Below are positions 32,871 to 45,100 of a stretch of DNA of 64,000 nucleotides, one piece after another. The notes under the pieces were generated by a model, which saw nothing but the letters and a program-made list of their open reading frames with translations, searched no databases and was not told the origin of the DNA. How positions within the stretch are numbered: the first letter of the stretch is position 1; each line of letters opens with the position of its first letter. The translations under genes and the position numbers were made by a program. The DNA lies in assembly GCA_951217055.1 (NCBI GenBank), contig OX578282.1, positions 58,225,311 to 58,289,310 of the forward strand, written 5' to 3'. This DNA is from Gerris lacustris (taxonomy: Eukaryota; Arthropoda; Insecta; Hemiptera; Gerridae).

Positions 32871-33020
32871 CGGTAATAACAAAAAGATAAATTCATTTTT
32901 TTCCGGAAAGTTATCGGCCTACCATAAAGCATTAGCGTGAATTATTTCAACATTTTAGGAATAGCCGTTATATGGTAGTTGGGGGGGGGGGATTTTTTTG
33001 GTATATTTCGACACATATAA

Positions 33021-33243
33021 ATACAATAAGAAATAAAATGTTTATATATATTAATTTGTTATCTACTCATTAGTAGCTTTCACTTAACATTTTAAACAAA
33101 TATTTTTCCCCCTTAACATGAACTATTCGCCATTTTGATTCCCAGTTAATCAGGTCAATTTTATATTCTTATTTTTTCTATAGCCCAGCAGACTGCACAT
33201 ATTGTATATTTTTTATATTTTTGGTAACAGCACAAATATAATT

Positions 33244-33274
<31 letters not shown>

Positions 33275-33768
33275 AGAGGGAGACACGTAAAATTTTGATA
33301 TTTTTTGACAAAATGGTATAAAAACTATCCACAAGTGTTATACATTTTTGTAATCTACTCTTCAATACCTGTCATTTGATACCCCTCAAAATTAAAAAAA
33401 AAAATCAATTTTAAGTATTTGGTAGTTTTCATACTACAGAAAGTTTAAATTTTAATTTAAATCAAATTATAATTATTATTTACGGGAAACAGACAGTAAA
33501 AAATACACTCCCGCGCCGGGATTTGAACCCGGGTCTCCATAAATAAAAAATTGCGTGACATAAATTATGCGCCATTTTGAATTTGAACAGCTGATAATTT
33601 TGAGCTATATTTTTCATATGTGCGCGTCAAAACGATCTTTAATACTGCCAAGTTTCATGATTTTATATCTTTTGATTCAAAAGTTATTGGAACCGAACAG
33701 AGTGACAAACAGTCACAGGAACAAAACTATAAAGGGTTTCATATTTTTGGTTTTATCAACGAAACCCT
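33021..33768 (+). repeat. Family E repeat (AAACCCT end) with a nested insertion
   Basis: Matches the unit and right end of the element at 57970-59808: 'agcccagcagactgcacat', 'tctactcttcaatacct', then 'aacgaaaccct' at the right end (33768). It has one unit rather than five. A G run lies at about 33256-33274. The tRNA-bearing repeat at 33405-33540 interrupts it. The left end is not clear. Confidence 0.75.
33405..33540 (-). repeat. tRNA-bearing repeat fragment, copy 3
   Basis: The tail plus the T arm of the tRNA-like core. On the minus strand the T stem is perfect here (CCGGG, loop TTCAAAT, CCCGG). The rest of the core is missing. It is inserted in a family E repeat. Confidence 0.8.
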
Positions 33769-33799
33769 AAAAACGGGGGAAACAATTAAATTAATTAAA

Positions 33800-33886
33800 C
33801 AATAATGGCTTGTAAAAGCATAAAATCAATAAAGTACGTGGTAGGATGCGAGGAAGCTATGTGCCACACTAATTGGCAGTCTATTA
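33800..33886 (-). repeat. 5' end of a family A repeat, inverted
   Basis: The minus strand reads 'ccaattagtgtggcacatag' followed by 'cttcctcgcatcctacc', the start of family A. Only the end fragment is present. Confidence 0.7.
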
Positions 33887-34613
33887 CATATAATTTGATA
33901 AATATTATAAGAATGCAGTAAAGAAGAGCTATTATAAATATTCAATTAAAAATGCCCTCTTAAACCATAAGATAAAAGTCAATAAAAATAAGTGCTGTCG
34001 TTTTACTTGTGAGAAAAATGTATTAAATAAAAAAAAAATGTCCTTACTGAATAAATGCAAAATATTATGACCTCTCAACTTCAGTGCATTCAAAATGATT
34101 GATGTGATAAGTGGATTCTAAATATTTTTAAAGAGTTTATCGCTACTATTATCTGACATTGATTACTCATTTTTATAAATTTCATAAAGATATAGGTACT
34201 ATACTTCAAATTTATTTAATATTGACACTTTAAACTCTGCGATATTTTTTAGATGATACAACGTATAGGCCATTTGTGTTTGGAGATATTTGGGGTATAA
34301 AGCAAATAAATTATGCTAAAAAAAATTAAAATAAAATTAAATCATTATGAAGATTATTGATGTGTTTAGGACGCATTGATTTCTGAATTTAATAGAAATA
34401 TTTAAATTTTGTTTTTTAAATGTGCGAATGAACTTTCTAAACATACTACTTTTAAGTATCATTAACCTATTTAAATATTTATATAATTAATACAATGATA
34501 TTTCATCTTTACATTAAAAAAAACAGATTAGGTTTGAAATAATTAAGCACTGATACTGATATTTTTTTATGTAAACCAGTTATACTGATGCAATTATACT
34601 TTGTAAATTAGAC
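33887..34613. other. Intergenic stretch, nothing recognised
   Basis: AT-rich sequence with no visible gene or element. Confidence 0.5.
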
Positions 34614-34795
34614 AGCTCAGATTGGCCAACCAATGTGAGGGAAAAAATAAAACCACTAAGCGTTATCTTAAGGTTGTGCAGTTATATTTTTGTTTGTCTA
34701 GTTGGCACGAGCTACTACTCACCAAAATCTCAAGCTCTCATTGGCTCCCCTCCCTTTTATTTTCTATTTTCCCGCGCTGTCAGAATAACAAAGTA
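34614..34795. repeat. Diverged copy of the hairpin repeat at 55855
   Basis: Contains 'tctcattggctcccctccct' followed by 'gctgtcag', like the right half of 55855-56035 ('ttcattggttccctacccca'). Confidence 0.5.
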
Positions 34796-34937
34796 TAATG
34801 ACATCAGTATAGTAGCAAAAACTCACATATTATTACTCTTACTTCCTTATAAGAGCTTTAAAATGACATATGTATAACATACCATATAAGCAAAACCTTT
34901 TTTGTAACAGCCGCACATGTAGGCCATACTTCTTTTT

Positions 34938-35650
34938 AGGGTCCGTAGGCCAAGGACCCTTATATTTTCCTGCGTGTGTCTGTCCGTCCGTCCGTCTGTC
35001 TGCCTGCTCTCACGGCGACGCCTTTGGTCCGATCACTTTGAAATTTGACATATATGTGTATACTACCTACCCACACATTTTAAAAATATAGAGAAATATA
35101 CTTATATATTTTAGAAATATACTTTTTTGGTCATATTGAAAATATTTAGTGTGAAATTTCTTAAAAGATACAGCTGTCACAAATTTGAGTTGCCAAATTT
35201 AATGAAAATCGATTAATTTATACGCCAGTTATCGTTAGACAAACAAACACTCAAACTTTTCAAAGTCCAAGACTCTGAAATGAAAGAACTCACTACGCTG
35301 GTTTAATAAAATCAAGTAAGGCGGGCTTCACGTTAGTATGTGAGCCAATAATCGCCGGTTTCTGTACGATTAAGTTAAAATTTTAATCGTTGCATATTCT
35401 ATTCTACACTTCATGTCCTTTAAATTAATGTTATAACATGTCATGGTCACTATAAACTTTCTTTTTAGTCGCCCGCTATATTGTAAATATTAAGTGTGAA
35501 AACTCCAAAAAGTGTACAGTTGTCACAAATGCCGAGATGCACCTGTGTGCCGAATTTCATGTTCCTGCTATAGTAATTTAGGAATTGAAACATGCCAATG
35601 GACAGACAGACAGAGCGTTATATTAGGTTTCATTTCGTACTTCGTATATA
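34938..35650 (+). repeat. Diverged AGGGTCCGTAGGC-type repeat
   Basis: Starts with AGGGTCCGTAGGC (34938-34950) and a (tccg)n tract, as in 30156-30850. It then shows two related segments ('atttagtgtgaaatttctta' and 'attaagtgtgaaaactccaa') about 320 bp apart. The right inverted end is missing, so limits are approximate. Confidence 0.6.
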
Positions 35651-36130
35651 CAGGAACCTATATAAAATATAAAAAGCAAACAGCTTCTCCACATATCATA
35701 AGAGGTGTTGTGCTTTTATTGAATTAATATTATTGTATGTGTATGTTTCATTTATTAAAATAATCTCATTAAGTAGTTTCTTCTACCAGGTTGAATTTTT
35801 ATACTTACCTTAGCTCTTAATTGGGGGGGGGGGGAGAGGAAGAGAGTAAAATAATTACCATAAATAAAAAAACCAAAACCTCTTCTTCCAAGTAGATGAA
35901 TTTAGATAAATTTATATTTTAAGTGCGTTTATAAAATTAATTTTAAACCAAAAACGTAATTGATCAAAGATATACAAAATTCACGTTATCAAAAGTGCAG
36001 ATAAGTCAATATATCACACTTCAATATATTGCTTTATCTTAAAAATATTATCTCAAGATATTTATAACTCTCCAATTAGTCGTTTACTTTCAATTTTAAT
36101 TTTACGTTGGCTAGTTAGTTACTGAGCAAT
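35651..36130. other. Upstream region of the first P450 gene
   Basis: AT-rich, with a G run near 35822-35833. The promoter of the P450 should lie here. I see no TATA box I would defend. Confidence 0.4.
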
Positions 36131-36308
36131 ATGTCAATAGTATTAGCATCCTTTGTGGTTGCTACAGTAATATGGCTATTATTCAAGTTACTACTTGTCG
36201 AGTTTCCATCAGCGCGAGTTATAATGGCCATGAGGAAAATTCATGGTCCAGCAGGACTCCCGTTTTTCATTGGTGAAACATGGAGCTTCATGAAAATGGG
36301 CACCGGGG
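36131..36308 (+). CDS. P450-1 exon 1
   Basis: Start codon and membrane anchor ([11 protein letters not shown]). The donor is G|gtaagt after codon 59. The ATG choice is supported by the identical start in the paralogue at 53912. Confidence 0.94.
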
Positions 36309-39300
36309 GTAAGTTAGTTGTTCATTTAAAATGAGTATTCGCGAAGTTTCTTCATAATATATAATTTGTAATTCGCGATGCTTATAAAAAGTGCGTTTAT
36401 CTTTTATAAGACTTCCGGTAAGCAAGATATTCCGAAGAAAATCGAGTCTGAGATTAAGAAACCAGAAGTTTTCAACTACAAAGATAATTCTCAAGAGGAC
36501 ACTTATTTAGACTGTTACTCCCCTTATAAAAAATAGAAGGGAGTAACAATCTAAAGAAGGTGTACGAAATGTCCCCTTATAAAAAAACAGAAGGGAGTAA
36601 TAATCTAAAGAAGGTGTACGGAATGACGAATGTTCTTCTTTAGACTCTTACTCCCCTTATAAAAAACAGAAGGGATTAATATTCTAAAGAAGGTGTACGG
36701 AATGTCCCCTTATAAAAAAACAGAAGGGAGTAACAATCTAAAGAAGGTGTACGGAATGACGAATGTTCTTCTTTAGACTCTAACTCCCCTTATAAAAAAC
36801 AAAAGGGAATAACAATCTAAAAAAGGTGTCGAAATGTTCTTCTTTAGACTGTTACTCTCCTTATAAAAAAACAGAAGGGAGTAATAATCTAAAGAAGGTA
36901 TATGGAATGTTCTACTTTAGATTCTTACTCCCGTTATAAAAAACCTAAGGGAGCAACAAAATGTTGGCGCTAAAAACGCAATATTGGTAGTAAAAAGGAC
37001 AATACTCATGAAATGTTATAAATATATTTCTAATCTACTCTTTAGCAGCGTTCAATTGGATACCCCAAACGAAATTATAAAAATAACAAATTTTGAGCTT
37101 AGGACATTCTTGTGCATTACGCATGCACATATTAAATGTTTAATTTCACATTATTTTTCAAAAAGTCAAAAGTCAAAAAGTTACAGCGCAGTATTTTAAA
37201 TTTCAAGTCTTTACCGTGAGCAGTTCTGGGATATGATCCTAAGTACGACGAACGGACAGACATATCACCCTCTGCATAAGGGTTTTGAGCATGATTTACG
37301 AAACCTAAAAAGAAACATGTATTATCGACATTATAAAAAAATGGTAAGATTAAAAGTTCTTAAAAGTACCTAATTATAAACAATTTAAAACAAACAAAAA
37401 AATCTGACCAAAATAGTGTGGGCACAAAAATGCAAATTGACTGTCGGAAATATCTCTCAGAAAAATAATGAGTCTAAGGAAAAAAGATTAGTTCTTCTTT
37501 CTCTTTCACAAACCAAGCAGCAAGCAGTGCCACTATCTGTTTTAAAACTAATAAAGTAATCATTTATATTATTGAGTAGTGTTCCGACGACTCACCTCGA
37601 AGTTATTTGTTATTGCTAAACTAAGGCAACCACTTTTATTCCAATCAAAATAAATGTTTGTTTTGATTGATTGGTCTTCAAATAGATATATAATAACTTA
37701 TGTAAGTAAATTTAATTAATTTTACTTTTTTTTGTAAGTATAAAATTAAGCTCGTTGCCACGGGCTATAATAGCTATTTACGTACCTATAGAGCAGTAAG
37801 GGCGCTATTACAGGCCGAGGGCGAAGTTTGAAAGCACGAGTGCGTTTAACGCCAGAGGCCTGTCATGTCGCTTACTGCTCGTGGTGCGTACACTATTTTA
37901 TTGCCCACCACATGTAAACTAATTACAAAACACGTAAACTATTTTGCCGTAATCTTCAAAAACAATAAATGCATATTAAGGTTACATCAGTACCAAAACA
38001 AACAGCAATTATAAAAATATTAGTCTTCTAACATATAAAAATATTGATTGTTACTAATTGAACAGCTGACGCTGAGAACTACTAGCGCTTCCTACACGCC
38101 GCGGCCCGGCCAGGAAGCGGCCGCTTCTCGAACTACTAGCGGCCCTGTAAAGATAAACCATGCATTTTTACAGGCCCCAGGGCTGTAAAATGGAACTTTA
38201 CCGGCCGCTCAGGATAGGAATGTTTACAAGTGGAGGGCGATAAAGGATATTATTTAATGACATAGCTTATATGACCATGTAATATTTTAGCACTAGGATA
38301 CAGCCATTGATTCCTAACATGAACCCTGCTCGAAGCGGGTCGTGAAGGCTAGTAATATAATCGAATTATAAATTATAAAGTTCATACATAGAATAATAAT
38401 AAAATAATAATAAATTCATCAAACTCAGGAAATGCTTAATGTAACTCATTAAATGCAAAATGCATTTAACTCATTAAATGCAAAATGTCTAAATTAATAA
38501 TGATTTCTCATTTCCAGATATATTAAAATATCTTAAGGAACAGACTTCTATGTATCCCAGACTGACTGGTTTCTTTTTGTCAGGCGTGCCAATAATAGTG
38601 GTTCAACAACCTCAAGATATTAAGGTAAATAAATGTAATTAATTATAATTTATAAGTATATTGTCAATTGAATTTATTAAATGCAAGTAAAATTAAATTA
38701 TTAACTTATTGAGTATGCACTAAGGTCGTTTATAGTTATGGAGCTGTGATAGTATAAACAAAAGAGCATATTTTATTACGAAACAATATTAATTTACACG
38801 CTCAATGCACAAATAAAATTAAGCAGAGACAGAATAAAGCCAAAACAATTACTTTTATCTACGATTGTTACGAAATATAAACATTGTATCTCTGTTTAGA
38901 TGCGTAGAAAGTGATTATTTACGTACTTGTATTCATTGCGCATGCGCGTCTCATAATTCTGAAGAATTCCTCTTCTTTACCGCCTTAGGGCGGTAAAAAA
39001 GAGGAATTCTTCAACTTTACGCACGATTAGAAGTTTGTTTACATTTAACAAAACTAATTTGATGTCTGTTTAATAAAAGTAACTGTTTATATCGAGTTTA
39101 TTGTGAAAATCAATGCGTGATTTAAGTGATTATGACGAATATGAGGAGAATAATACGCCTCCCGAAATAATTAATTCCCCACAAAATACAACTAATGAAT
39201 TAATGTCACCTTTATCAAAAGAGAAATATGAACTTACATACGGGAAGTTTATTACTTTTTTCTGTATTTATTTTATTAAGTACGGTAAAAGTACGGTACA

Positions 39301-42134
39301 CAACTTGTGCGAAAACGGCATTTTGCATTGCTCGTGTGGTTTTATTACCCTTGCTATCGCTTAGGTGCAAACTCCACACTCGCATGCACTCGACGCGTAA
39401 TGTACTATTTTCGGATTCCATGGTATTTTTACTTTCTCATATAAAAAGAAAGTAGGTATTGTGATGGGGCAAAAATTCAATTTTGATGGATTTACACGTT
39501 TTGGGGTCCCCTGAGTCCAAAAAAGTGGATTTTAACAGAAGTCTGTTTGTCGTTCGTCTTTTGTGCAGATGCGTTAAGCCTAAACTATACTTGGCCGATC
39601 TTATCGAAATTTGTTCGAAACATATTCAGAAAATCAAACCCTGAGGCGAAATCGAGATTTTAAATACGAATCTAACGATACAAGCCGCTTTCCAGGAAAA
39701 AATCCAGTTCCTGGAAAATAGATTTAATCGTGGACGGAGATTGACCAGGATCGATTCCCCGCCGAGGAGAAGTTATTTTTAAAAAAAATTTAGTTGAAAT
39801 GTTCAATAATAATTAAATGTATCAACGAAAACACGAGAACTAATAAATAGAAAACACTGAGCTGAGTAATTATGAACTCGTATATGAGAAAGACTGCCTG
39901 AGTTGTCTCGGGCAGATTTTACTTTCTCATATAGGTACCCATTTATTATATACAAAAAGAAAGTATTGGTGATTTGGATGGATTTACACGTTTTGAGGTC
40001 CCCTGAGTCAAAAAAAGTGGTTTATAATAGATGTTAGTGTCGTCTGAAGTCAATTGTCTATGTAGACAGTCTGAAGCCTAAACTACTGGGCTGATGATTT
40101 CAATGAAATTTGGCTAACTGGTTCAGAAAAACCATAACCCGAGGGTAAGTGGGTAAATACATTTTAGCTTTAACTTTGGGGGCTTTACTTCCTAAAAGCT
40201 CTAAAAAAAAAACATGCAAAAAAATAACGTATGGGTTTAAGGACTTAAAAGTTTAGTAAAGCTGGCACTAAAAAATATCACATTATATTAAATTTAAGTT
40301 ATGACATTTTTATTTTTAATTCTGATAAATTAATATAAAACTTTTTTCAATATAATTTGGCGCTATATAATTATTAAAAACATAAAATTATATGAATAAA
40401 CATAATATTTTAACTGTAATTTGTTTTCAGCACATACTTGGAAGTAATAAAAATATCAAGAAAGGAATTGAATATGAACCAGTTATGACTTGGCTCAAAG
40501 AGGGTCTTCTCACCAGTTATGGTATAACGCTCAATAATAGTTAAATAGTTTACTTGTCTTACCTATTTTTATACATTTTCCATTTAAGTTACAATAGAAT
40601 AGGACAATAATATGCACCCCATAGATGATACCACAATAAGATTGGTAGCCAAGAAATATATTTTTGATCAGATCAAAAGTCAATAATACCAAAACCATTA
40701 TTAAATAATAAGGAGTGCTGACCACAGTGGAATACATTTTATTTCACTGTGGTCAGCCCTCCTCTTGTATGAAAGGAACGATAAATAAATGATGAAATTA
40801 TTTAAAATAAATTAAGGTTTTATACAAGCTTTCCTTGTGCAGCTGTTAGTGACTTTTTTCGCTAAAATAGGTAGATGAACCTATTTCAATGTCAAAACAA
40901 AACAATTCTTGAATATACATACACCTTAAGTGGAGACCCAAGTGGGCCTTAATGTGGCTGCAATCTCACCTTAGCAAATCTCTGTAGAAGATTCAAATAA
41001 CGTTTACAAAGTAAGAACTAACTGATTACTAATTAACTAACTGTTCTCTCCCAAGAAGTTAACAAATCACTCCGACTTTAAAGAATCTTTATTTACCATA
41101 ACTTTTAACTTACAGCAAGCATATTAATTATTCTTTTTTAAAAAAGAGCAGTAATGAATTTTATTAACCGTAACTGTTCTTGAACTGTTCTTTCCCAAGA
41201 ATTTAACTAATTCTGTTCCCCTAAACTGTGTTTAGAAAGAACAGTAAAATAATATTACTTATTATTTTTTACTAATGCAGGGTCCGGCAGTGAAACCTGA
41301 TGGTTTTTAAAATGGAATAATTCAATGAATATACAAGATTTTTTTATTTATTTATTATCATTTACAAAATAAAGAATGGAAGTTTAAGATAAAAAAAATG
41401 AAAAATCATCAAGAAGCAAAAATCACTTAAATGATGACCTCCATTTTATCTGCACTGCTTAAGTCTGTTAGCAAAGTTAGTTATTACTCTTACCAAGGTT
41501 TGGTGTAGGAACGCACTCATTTTCCTCTGAATATTCACTCGCAGTTCTGTCAAATTTCTAGGCTAATCAATGTACACATTTCCCTTAAAATAACCCCACA
41601 GATAAAAAGCACACGGAGATAAATCTGGAGAACCTGCTAGCCATGGAATGTCACCTCGGAATGAGATTAACCTACCGGGAAATGGGAAATGATAAATGAT
41701 CTTCTTAGCTGAGCCATAGAAGCATGTGAAGTGTGCGAAGTCGCTCCATCCTGCTGAAACCAAACCCTCCTAAGAGGGATCTCACGGCGGCGTAACTCTG
41801 GGAGGAGCAAGTCATTGATCATCGTCAGGTATATGCTCATTTGTCCCCGCGTGAATTTTTATCTGTGGGGTTACCTAAGGGAAAAGTGTACATTGATAAG
41901 CCAAGAAATTTGGCAGAACTGCGATCCCACGCCAAACCTTGGTAAGAGTAATAACTAACTTTCCTTACAGACTTGAGCAGTGCAGAGAAAATGGAGCTCA
42001 TCATTTAAGAGATGTTATTTTCGCTTCATAATGATTTTTCATTTTTTTTTTATCTTAAACTTCCATTCTTTATTTTGTAAATGATAATTGAAGCGAGCGA
42101 AGCGAGCTTCCTACATTCAACGAAATATGCTCCG

Positions 42135-42198
<64 letters not shown>

Positions 42199-45100
42199 AG
42201 TAACGTTCACGCGTGTGACGATAACTTGAGTAAAAGTTTACCGGTTTAGTTGAAATTTGGTATACATGTTCCTCTTACTAATACTCAGGCTAAGTTCGTT
42301 GGACAGCGTGATCCATCCAAGAGTTCGCGCGCAACGCTCGCGTAAACAAGAGGTACAAAAATTAAATTGGAATTTCAGGACGGGAAAAGATTCTATCATC
42401 ATTTATTCGATGAGACGAACATTTTTTTCAAATAACATTTTTTACTAAAACCAACAGCGACACCGCTATGACTTAATAAAGATCGCTAAAACTATTAAAG
42501 CGGACCTAAACGTTTATAATAGAGAAAACAACCTTTTTACCGATATCTTACGTTCTAACGAAACGATTTTAATAAAACTTCATATACACCATCTAATGCA
42601 CAATTGAAACAGGTATGCAAAATTTCAACTTGATACAAGCAAAATTCTTTGCGTAGTGACGAGATACATTTATAATAATTGTTTAAAAGCTACCGCGGGT
42701 GGTGAAGATTGTTATAGTCGTATAGTGATAGTGTATAGGTTTGCTTAGGAAGTAAAGCTTTGTACCGAGCACCCCCACTCTTCCCTACACTACCCTCTTC
42801 CACTTATCTTCAACTATGACATTCGTCATGATTAATAAATTTCAATATTCAGTATTTCATTGCAATACGCTCGCTTCAATGATAGAGCCACGCGATGCCT
42901 AGTAAATAAATAAATATATCTTGTGTATTCATTGAATTATTCCATTTTAAAAACCATCAGGTTTCAATGCCGGAACCTGTATATATCAACAAATGTTAAA
43001 ATTAATGTTTAATAATCATTTTCATTTGGGAGAATATCACCATAAAAAGTAATGAAAGAGAGTTATGTTGAATGGTTACTAGGCTTATTGAGTTTATAGT
43101 ATAATATTGCAAGGTAGTAAAGGCCGTGACTCCTACAACAGGGGACTCTGCCTAGAGGAACATCGATATATCTCGAAGCTAAGTCGATAGTAAGTTTGAA
43201 ATTTCGACCCAAGATCGATTTTTCCACACACATTCACTCGGCATTCCAAAGTTCCAACAGTAACTGTTACGTTTAACTGTTCTTTTCCAAGAAGTTAACA
43301 AATCACTCCGACCATAAAGAATCTTTACTTACCATAACCTTTAACTTACAGCAAGCATATTAATTATTCTTTATCAGAATGAAAAGTAAAGAATTTCATT
43401 AAACCGTATTTTGTTTCAGGAACAAAGTGGCATTCAAGAAGGAAAATGTTAACACCTACATTTCACTTTAAAATTCTCGAAGATGCTTTAACAGGAATGG
43501 AAAAGAATACAGACATTTTGGCAGACAAATTAACAAAAACCGAGAGCAAAAGTGTTGTCGTAGATGACTACATAACAAGATGTACTCTTGACATTATAGG
43601 AGGTACATAAAACATCATAGTCATAGTGAATAAAAATCTGATAATGAATCAATTAAACTGAAAGCTTGAACTAATAATTATATTTCAGTTTATAGAAGAT
43701 TTCTAAGAAATGGACGAAAGTGCTCAGAATTAAAATAATCAATGTCTTTTTAGGCACTTCTTTGATTGTTACTCCCCTTATAAAAAAACAGAGGGGAGTA
43801 GCAATCTAAAGAAGGTGTACTGAACGTTCTTCTTTAGACTGTTACTCCCCTTATAAAAGAACAGAGGGGAGTAGCAATCTAAAGAAGGTGTACAGAACGT
43901 TCTTCTTTAGACTGTTACTCCCCTTATAAAAAATAGAGGGGAGTAGCAATCTAAAGAAGGTGTACTGAACGTTCTTCTTTAGACTGTTACTCCCCTTATA
44001 AAAAACAGAGGGGAGTATCAATCTAAAGAAGGTGTACTGAACGTTCTTCTTTAAACTGGTACTCCCCTTATAAAAAACAGAGGGGGAGTACAATCTAAAG
44101 GTGTACTGAACGTTCTTTTTTAGACTGTTACTCCCTTATAAAAAACATAGGGGGAGTACAATCTAAAGGTGTACTGAACGTTCTTTTTTAGACTGTTACT
44201 CCCTTATAAAAAACAGAGGGGGAGAACAATCTAAAGGTGTACTGAACGTTCTTTTTTAGACTGTTACTCCCTTATAAAAAACAGAGGGGGAGAACAATCT
44301 AAAGGTGTACTGAACGTTCTTTTTTAGACTGTTACTCCCTTATAAAAAACAAAGGGGGAGAACAATCTAAAGGTGTACTGAACGTTCTTTTTTAGACTGT
44401 TACTCCCTTATAAAAAACAGAGGGGGAGAACAATCTAAAGGTGTACTGAACGTTCTTTTTTAGACTGTTACTCCCTTATAAAAAACAGAGGGGGAGAACA
44501 ATCTAAAGGTGTACTGAACGTTCTTTTTTAGACTGTTACTCCGTTATAAAAAACAGAGGGGCAGAACAATCTAAAGGTGTACTGAACGTTCTTTTTTAGA
44601 CTGTTACTCCCTTATAAGAAACAGAGGGGGAGTAGCAATCTAAAGGTGTACTGAATGTTTTTCTTTAGACTGTTACTCCCCTTATAAAAATGAATGAGTG
44701 ATATTCCATTGTTTCAAAGTACATTGAACAAAAACATCCCTTTGTCTTAATAGTTATTTAGTCAAAGTCATTTATATTCTAAAAAAAAAAAAAAATAAGG
44801 GATTAACAATCTAAAGAAGTGCCGCTTCCTCGTGACCTAACACTGGACGAATGGTCTCATAAGATTTAGATCGGTTTCGATTCCCAGTGGGGTCACACAT
44901 ATTTTTAAGCAATATGAAATTTGCGAAGGAATTTATTAAATTGCATATTTTTATTTATTATTTTTTTATTATTTAAATTAAGATAGGACCAACACTGGGC
45001 TAATTGTAACCTACTATCCAAATTTTAATAAAATCAGACTTATAGTTTTTAAGATATGGTGGTTGGCACGAATGTTTAACAACAGTCCGACAGATAGACA

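Larger units (their letters stand above)
41278..42979. mobile_element. Rearranged mariner/Tc1-like element with nested MITE
   Basis: The outer ends are long inverted repeats: CAGGGTCCGGCAGTGAAACC at the left matches GGTTTCAATGCCGGAACCTG at the right, and the match continues ~60 bp. Inside, a minus-strand transposase fragment (41563-41850) and an inverted plus-strand copy of its tail (41862-42085) face each other. A second element (42088-42879) is nested near the right end. It lies in P450-1 intron 3. No functional transposase remains. Confidence 0.82.

Noticed and set aside
43851..44093. 80-codon minus-strand frame with an internally repeated protein
   Set aside because: It is the translation of the 72-73 bp hairpin array, where one frame stays open by unit length. 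No start context or conservation.
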